From contig JACRGG010000097.1 of the NCBI GenBank assembly GCA_016217775.1, positions 1 to 5,361 of the forward strand: a DNA stretch of 5,361 nt, in the 5' to 3' direction. Position 1 is the stretch's first letter. Every line of letters begins with the position of its first letter. The notes beneath the pieces were generated by a model. That model did not search any database and had not been told where the DNA came from. It saw nothing but the letters and a program-made list of their open reading frames with translations. Source of the DNA: Microcaldota archaeon. Lineage in GTDB: Archaea > Micrarchaeota > Micrarchaeia > Norongarragalinales > UBA97. Positions 1-4,400 of the stretch are shown piece after piece. A program made the translations under genes and the position numbers.

Positions 1-326
1 CCGCGTTCACTTTCTGGTTCAAAAGCACGTCGGACATCCGCTACGCGATTTATAACTTAATCGAAGAGTTGCGCAAAATCAATTGCACTACAATTCTCAC
101 TTGCGAAACCAGCGGGAAGAAAACCGCTCTCTCGCGCTTTGGAGTCGAGGAATTCCTTGTTGACGGCGTAGTCGCCCTTCACTTCATACCGCCGCACCGC
201 TCGCTTTACGTGCGCAAAATGCGCGGCACTTCGCACAACGCGCTCATCCACCCGATGTACATCACCGACCGCGGGATTGAAGTCAACGCGCGAGAGGAAA
301 TACTCTGGGAAGCGATAAAGGACTAG
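1..326 (+). CDS. KaiC-like RecA-superfamily ATPase, C-terminal fragment (5' end outside window)
   Basis: The first complete codon is at position 3, and 107 residues are visible before the TAG stop at 324-326. The end of the fragment carries the hallmark C-terminal part of a KaiC domain: a GVEEFLVDGVV strand-turn-strand, then the signature VRKMRGTSHN (compare K-x-R-G-T/S-x-H in KaiC proteins), then a short ITDRGIEV tail strand. In KaiC hexamers this K-x-R-G region lies at the subunit interface near the neighbour's nucleotide; that is family knowledge, not shown here. The Walker A and B motifs would lie upstream of the window, so ATPase competence cannot be judged. Archaeal single- or double-domain KaiC homologues are cytoplasmic ATPases thought to act in signalling; a circadian role should not be assumed. 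A TTG inside the frame at 69 is not a credible start, because the conserved-looking frame continues upstream to the window edge. The zinc-ribbon gene follows after 3 bases. Confidence 0.85.
   Translation, partial: AFTFWFKSTSDIRYAIYNLIEELRKINCTTILTCETSGKKTALSRFGVEEFLVDGVVALHFIPPHRSLYVRKMRGTSHNALIHPMYITDRGIEVNAREEILWEAIKD
317..322 (+). promoter_or_regulatory. Ribosome binding site for the zinc-ribbon gene
   Basis: AAAGGA lies 7 bases before the TTG at 330, inside the last codons of the KaiC-like gene. The spacing supports the TTG at 330 as start and suggests translational coupling. A second in-frame TTG at 351, preceded by GGTG, is an alternative start that would remove seven residues. Confidence 0.5.
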
Positions 327-329
327 CCG

Positions 330-569
330 TTGCTTAAGGCCGGTGTTTGTTTGAATGAAAAGGATTTTAAGAAAATAGACGAATTGGTTGCCAAAGAATC
401 CTCTAGGCCTCTGCCGGGGAAGCGAAAAACTGTTTTCGCCTGCCCGTTCTGCAAAAGCGAGTCGATCAAGGAGCTTTCTTCTTATTCCGCTGGCATCACG
501 CCAAGCGTTTACTCGTGCTCAAAATGCATAGAGTCATTCTCCACTCCGTTGGAGAAAACCAGGACTTGA
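330..569 (+). CDS. Small zinc-ribbon protein, function unknown
   Basis: This is a 79-residue protein with a TTG start at 330 and a TGA stop at 567-569. The N-terminal 30 residues are charged and probably helical (NEKDFKKIDELVAKE). A four-cysteine zinc-binding pattern follows: C38-P-F-C41, 21 residues, then C63-S-K-C66, which is a classical zinc-ribbon layout. The tail after the second knuckle is short and basic. Such ribbons occur in transcription, translation and nucleic-acid-binding proteins and also as protein-interaction modules; nothing here decides between them, and I do not recognise the family. It starts 3 bases after the KaiC-like ATPase gene in the same direction and frame, so the two are probably co-transcribed and perhaps translationally coupled. 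That makes a partner or regulatory role with the ATPase possible but unproven. There is no signal peptide or membrane segment, so it should be cytoplasmic. Its 3' end stops one base short of the opposing glycosylase gene. Confidence 0.7.
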   Translation: MLKAGVCLNEKDFKKIDELVAKESSRPLPGKRKTVFACPFCKSESIKELSSYSAGITPSVYSCSKCIESFSTPLEKTRT

Positions 570-570
570 T

Positions 571-1248
571 TTACAGCAAAACGAGATCCCTAAACGGTTT
601 TTTCGAGTAATGGCGTTTCGCGTGCTCGACCAGCAAAGCGTGGAACTCGTTGAACAACTTGTAGTCCAACGGCAGATTGTCTTCAAGCAACTTCTTTACT
701 TGAGCGTAAGAAGCGTTTTCGTCAATCAAGCCCAGCTTGCAGAAGATTCTTTTCGCGTACGCGTCGACGACAAACTGCGGCTGCCTGTAGGCGTAAAGCA
801 GTATGGAGTCCGCGGTTTCCTCCCCCACTCCCCAAACCCCAAGCAATTCTTCCCTAGAGGGGGTTTTTCCCTGCAGGCTTGAGTAAAATTCCGAGAACTC
901 GAGGAGCTTTCTCGCTTTTTGGTTAAAATAGCCGGCGGGCTTGACTGCCTCCCTGATTTTTTCCTCGCCGAGCTTTTCAAAAGCCGAGAGGTCGAGCGCG
1001 TTGAGCTTGCTTAAGTTGAAAACCGCTTTTTGCGCCGCCTGCCAGTTGATTCCCTGCGCGAGAATCGCGCCAAAGCAAACTTCGAGTTGCTCCTCCTCGT
1101 TTCTTGGCGTGGAAAAATCGTTTTTCCTGTACTCGCCGCTAATAGGCCACCAGCCCTGCGCGCCGTAGTGCTGCAAGAGCTTTCCGTAAATCGAGTTGAT
1201 TTCACGCATTTTCGTTTTCCCCGCCTTTTCTTGGCTGAATTCAGCCAT
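571..1248 (-). CDS. Endonuclease III-related HhH-GPD DNA glycosylase without iron-sulfur cluster
   Basis: This 225-residue protein belongs to the endonuclease III-related group that includes archaeal MJ1434-like proteins and H. pylori MagIII, a 3-methyladenine glycosylase. Family marks in order are YGAQGWWP (about 28-35), GAILAQGINW (60-69), AVKPAGYFNQKARKL (101-115), the helix-hairpin-helix LLGVWGVGEETADSILLYA (135-153), and FVVDAYAKRIF (159-169) with the catalytic aspartate D162. The likely role is base-excision repair, flipping out and cleaving the glycosidic bond of a damaged base. At the position of the endonuclease III Schiff-base lysine (K120 in E. coli Nth) there is glutamate, E144, as in MagIII, so a monofunctional glycosylase without AP-lyase activity is expected. 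The C-terminus aligns in place with the usual C-x6-C-x2-C type cluster loop but reads YSKKPFRDLVLL, with no cysteine. The ATG at 1248 fits the upstream TATA-like box with a very short leader; the ATG at 1209 (residue 14) is an alternative that better matches the start of the conserved region. The damage substrate cannot be read from sequence. Confidence 0.88.
   Translation of the reverse strand: MAEFSQEKAGKTKMREINSIYGKLLQHYGAQGWWPISGEYRKNDFSTPRNEEEQLEVCFGAILAQGINWQAAQKAVFNLSKLNALDLSAFEKLGEEKIREAVKPAGYFNQKARKLLEFSEFYSSLQGKTPSREELLGVWGVGEETADSILLYAYRQPQFVVDAYAKRIFCKLGLIDENASYAQVKKLLEDNLPLDYKLFNEFHALLVEHAKRHYSKKPFRDLVLL
598..603 (+). terminator. Possible oligo-T terminator for the KaiC/zinc-ribbon operon
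   Basis: A run of six T on the + strand begins 28 bases after the zinc-ribbon stop, inside the 3' end of the opposing glycosylase gene. Archaeal RNA polymerase can terminate at short oligo-T tracts on the non-template strand. There is no obvious hairpin, and the run also encodes a Lys-Lys pair on the other strand, so the call is weak. Confidence 0.2.
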
Positions 1249-1277
1249 TTCCAGCTATTGGCTTGTTTTTGTAATCC

Positions 1278-1285
1278 TTATATAG
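1278..1285 (-). promoter_or_regulatory. TATA-like box of the glycosylase gene
   Basis: Read on the minus strand the element is CTATATAA, close to an archaeal TATA box. Its centre lies about 25 bases upstream of a purine at 1255-1256, which would give a leader of about 7 bases before the ATG at 1248, a near-leaderless transcript typical of archaea. No convincing BRE is visible. The element is nearly palindromic and could also be read on the + strand, but a + transcript would then start inside the T tract. Confidence 0.45.
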
Positions 1286-1301
1286 TAGTATACTCATCTA
1301 C

Positions 1302-1352
1302 TTTTTTTTAAAATCGTTTGTTTTTGTTTTTTTTTAGTTTTCGTTTGTTTTT
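1302..1352 (+). other. Extreme T-rich tract in the divergent intergenic region
   Basis: 38 of 51 bases are T on the + strand, including runs of eight (1302-1309) and nine (1327-1335). It separates the glycosylase promoter from the ribosome binding site of the giant peptidase gene. Possible roles are an oligo-T terminator that blocks + strand read-through into the peptidase gene, bendable promoter DNA, or both. A TTTAAAA (1307-1313) within it could be the TATA element of the peptidase gene, placing the transcript start near the AG at 1336-1337, just after the longest T run, with a leader of about 37 bases. Confidence 0.5.
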
Positions 1353-1359
1353 CTAGCAG

Positions 1360-1366
1360 AAGGTGG
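1360..1366 (+). promoter_or_regulatory. Ribosome binding site deciding the TTG start at 1373
   Basis: AAGGTGG ends 6 bases before TTG 1373. The only other in-frame start candidate nearby, TTG at 1367, directly abuts the site and is therefore too close. No ATG lies in the frame near the signal peptide, so a caller limited to ATG starts would truncate this protein badly. Confidence 0.6.
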
Positions 1367-1372
1367 TTGGGT

Positions 1373-1447
1373 TTGAAGGGCTTAAAAATAATTGTTCCAG
1401 TCTTGTTAGTTCTTCTCTTGATTCCAATTTTCACTACTTCGGCGGGT
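1373..1447 (+). other. Signal peptide of the giant peptidase
   Basis: Residues 1-25 show a short basic n-region (K2, K5), an uninterrupted hydrophobic core IIVPVLLVLLLIPIF (6-20), and a small-residue TTSAG end that fits signal peptidase I cleavage near residue 24-25. This predicts Sec export. There is no lipobox cysteine. Confidence 0.8.
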
Positions 1448-4400
1448 TACTCCAAGTCAACTGGCGTGAGCAAAATCACATCTAGCGTGAGGACGAGCAT
1501 CTACGTTCCCACCCTAGCGCCTACTCCAATTCCGGCTAAAAAACCGGCGGCTACTCCGGCGGCAATAGCTCCTTCTGCAAGCCCGTATATTGCCTCCGCG
1601 GCGGGTACGGCTCTTTTTCCGACTCAATCTCCAATAACTGCTTTAGCCGCGGCTTCAACGCCAATTCCTACCCTGGACGTTTCTATAACTCCAGTTCCAA
1701 CAACTGACGCAAGCGAGTTAGGGCCGCTTTTTGTTAATCCGGCTCCAATCTTATCGCCAACCGTGACAACCACGACTACTTCAACAACCACGGCAACTGG
1801 CTTTGGTTCTCAAGCTGTTCTCAACGGCTCTGTTTTGCTTAAAACGCAGTTTTTCGACGCGCTTGACTATCGTGCAGCCATTGATGATAACGTGCGCGGC
1901 ACTGCGGTTTCTTCCCAAAATCTTTTCGGCGACGGCGTTACGGGCGGGGGGTATAGTCTTTTCGGCACCGCTTATCCCGATATCGCATTCAAGGGCTCGG
2001 TGAAAAGCGTGGGCGGCGTTTTAACTGATGAAGAAGAATTCTATTACTTGGCTGGAAAAACTTATTACGATACTGCCATAAAGAGAATGGCTGCAGACAA
2101 GCTGCTGGTCGGCTACAAAACTGTTTTTACTCCCGGCCTTCCTTCCGCAGTTTCAGACAAGCCAAGCGGGCTGGTTGAAAACCGCAATGCGTACGTGCGT
2201 TTTCTCGGTCGTCAGTACTTGGTTGAGCGCTTTTCGCCCTCAAGCCCTGCGTCTGTTTCCCTCGCGCCAATTGTCTTGAGGAAGAAACTGTCCGTAAACG
2301 AGTCCCTCGAGTTTTTCGGAAAGAAACTATTGTTTACGGGCGCTTTCAAGAGCTGGTCAGACCCCAAAAACGCCTCTACTCTCCGTTTCTACGCTAATTT
2401 CGACCTGCTTGATTCCGCGGGGAAGAAAATAGATTCATTCTCGCTCTCCCGTTTTGAGGGACAGAACTATTATTCCAAAAACGGGGCTGACTTCAAGCTC
2501 TATTTGCTTGCAGCCGCTAACGCTTCTCTTTCCTCAAGCTACGTGTTGGTAACTGCCTACTCGCAGCGGCTCGTCTTGACCGACGGGCAGAAAATCGGCT
2601 TTGTTGGAGACGATGCTAGAACCAAGACTAACGGCGATGCGGGCTGGGCAGTCAAGCTTGAAACGACTCCGATTACGCTAAACTCGACTGCCGCAGTTTC
2701 ATTGAAGTCGATTCAATTAATCGGCCAAAGTTCAGGCAGGCTGCGTGCAGGAGAATCTCTTAACATTCTAGCAAGTCCGGCGTCAAAGAAACTTACTTTT
2801 GTTGGCCTTGAGCAAACTAATATGGATGCGCTGCGCATCGAGCCTCTTCCTGGAAGTTATTCAATCACCGGCGAGGGGTATTCAATCGACAAGAATTTCA
2901 CCAGGCTCAAGTCTTCTTTCGCTTACGCGTTTGACACCGGCAAGTATTACGTTGACTCGCTTTACTTCGATAAGTACAACGGCGGGGTTTACGCCAAGGA
3001 CTTGTCTTCAGCGAATTACACTAGGCTCGACTCGAATTTTGTAACGTATACGTACCCTAACGCCCAGTTGGCTAGAGCAATCGAATTAGTTTACTCCAAT
3101 GAAAACGGGGTTAGGGACGCTAGGCTGAGGATTTTCGAGAGAAGCACCGTCTTCAACAACACGCTTAACGGCTGGTGGGAAGTTGATTTGTATCCTGCCG
3201 ACGCGAGTTACTTGTTCGACAGCTCTTCAACAAGCACGACTTTATTGACCGTGCCGTACTACAGTATTGCGCAGGGAATAGGCAACTACGCTGGCAATTT
3301 TAACAAGTCTGTCGAATCCGGTTTTATTTCTCCGGGCGGAAGCGAGTTGAAGGAGGTTACTCCCACTTCGGTTGCGATTAGCTACTCTCCTTTCGTGCGC
3401 AAGGCATTGTACTCGTTTAGCCCTGCCGGCGCCAGAATCTCTTTCGACAATTTCGTAGAATACGCTCCCCCCGCGCTGACTAACACTCCCCCGGTCACGT
3501 CTTGCACTGACTCGGACGAACGGCTTGTATGGAATGGGGTTTTGTTTGATTATGTTTTAAGTGGGCTTTCTTTTACTCAAAAAGGTTCTGCCGCATACTT
3601 GTTTGAAAACAAGACTGACTATTGCCAGGATAATAATACGCTAGTTGAATTCTATTGCTCTTCGAACCGGAATTCAATAAATCAATACGCGGTTAACTGC
3701 TCTAGCTTGAACAGTACTTGCGTTGACGGGGCTTGCGTTGAGAAGCCGAAAGCAGTTTGCTCCGAAACCGACGGCGGGTACGATAGCACTGTGAAAGGAA
3801 ACGTTACTCTAAACGGCGAGGTTAAAACAGATTTCTGTGCGGACTCAAATACGGTTGCCGAGTATTCCTGCAGTTATTACAACGATTCTTATTACCTTAC
3901 TGCTATGGATTGTTCTTACAATGGCGGAAGCTGCGTTGACGGGGCTTGCGTTGAGAAGCCGAAAGCAGTTTGCTCCGAAACCGACGGGGGATACGATGTT
4001 TCAGTAAAAGGCGATCTTACCTACAAGGGCGGCAACTTCACCGATTTCTGCATTGATTCAAAAAACGTTTTTGAGTACGCCTGCAGCTCGTACGGAGATT
4101 ATTATTCTAGCATAAGCGATTGTTCTTATCAGGGCGGGAGCTGTATTGAAGGCGCGTGCGTAGTGCCGAAAAGCTGCACTGACTCCGACAATGGCGAAAA
4201 CGCTTTTGCGGCGGGAGTCACAGGCCAAAAAGTCGGGCTTGATTTCGTCAGCTTCAAGACGGACTCTTGCTTGAATGAAACTTTTCTGGCCGAGTACTCG
4301 TGCAGCGCCGACAACACTACGGTGCAAACGTCTATTGACTGCGCGGGATTAGGCGGCGCGTGCTATAACGGATTGTGCGTGAAAGCATCTTGCGACTTGA

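Noticed and set aside
57..251. Minus-strand open frame of 64 codons opposite the KaiC-like gene
   Set aside because: It lies wholly inside a well-supported coding frame on the other strand, and its protein shows no recognisable motif.
610..1311. Several + strand and alternate minus-strand frames over the glycosylase gene
   Set aside because: They are shadows of the glycosylase frame, which carries clear family motifs over its whole length; the alternatives have biased low-complexity composition.
1302..1352. Riboswitch or structured RNA in the peptidase leader
   Set aside because: The tract is almost pure T/G with no complementary partner nearby, so no stable structure can be proposed.
1803..3044. 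Short + strand frames inside the giant peptidase gene at 1803-2003 and 2799-3044
   Set aside because: The long frame is open across them without a stop and encodes a coherent exported protein, so they are out-of-frame shadows.
3503..4390. CRISPR-like or mobile repeat array
   Set aside because: The units are in-frame protein repeats with conserved cysteine spacing; there are no short constant repeats with unique spacers and no inverted ends.
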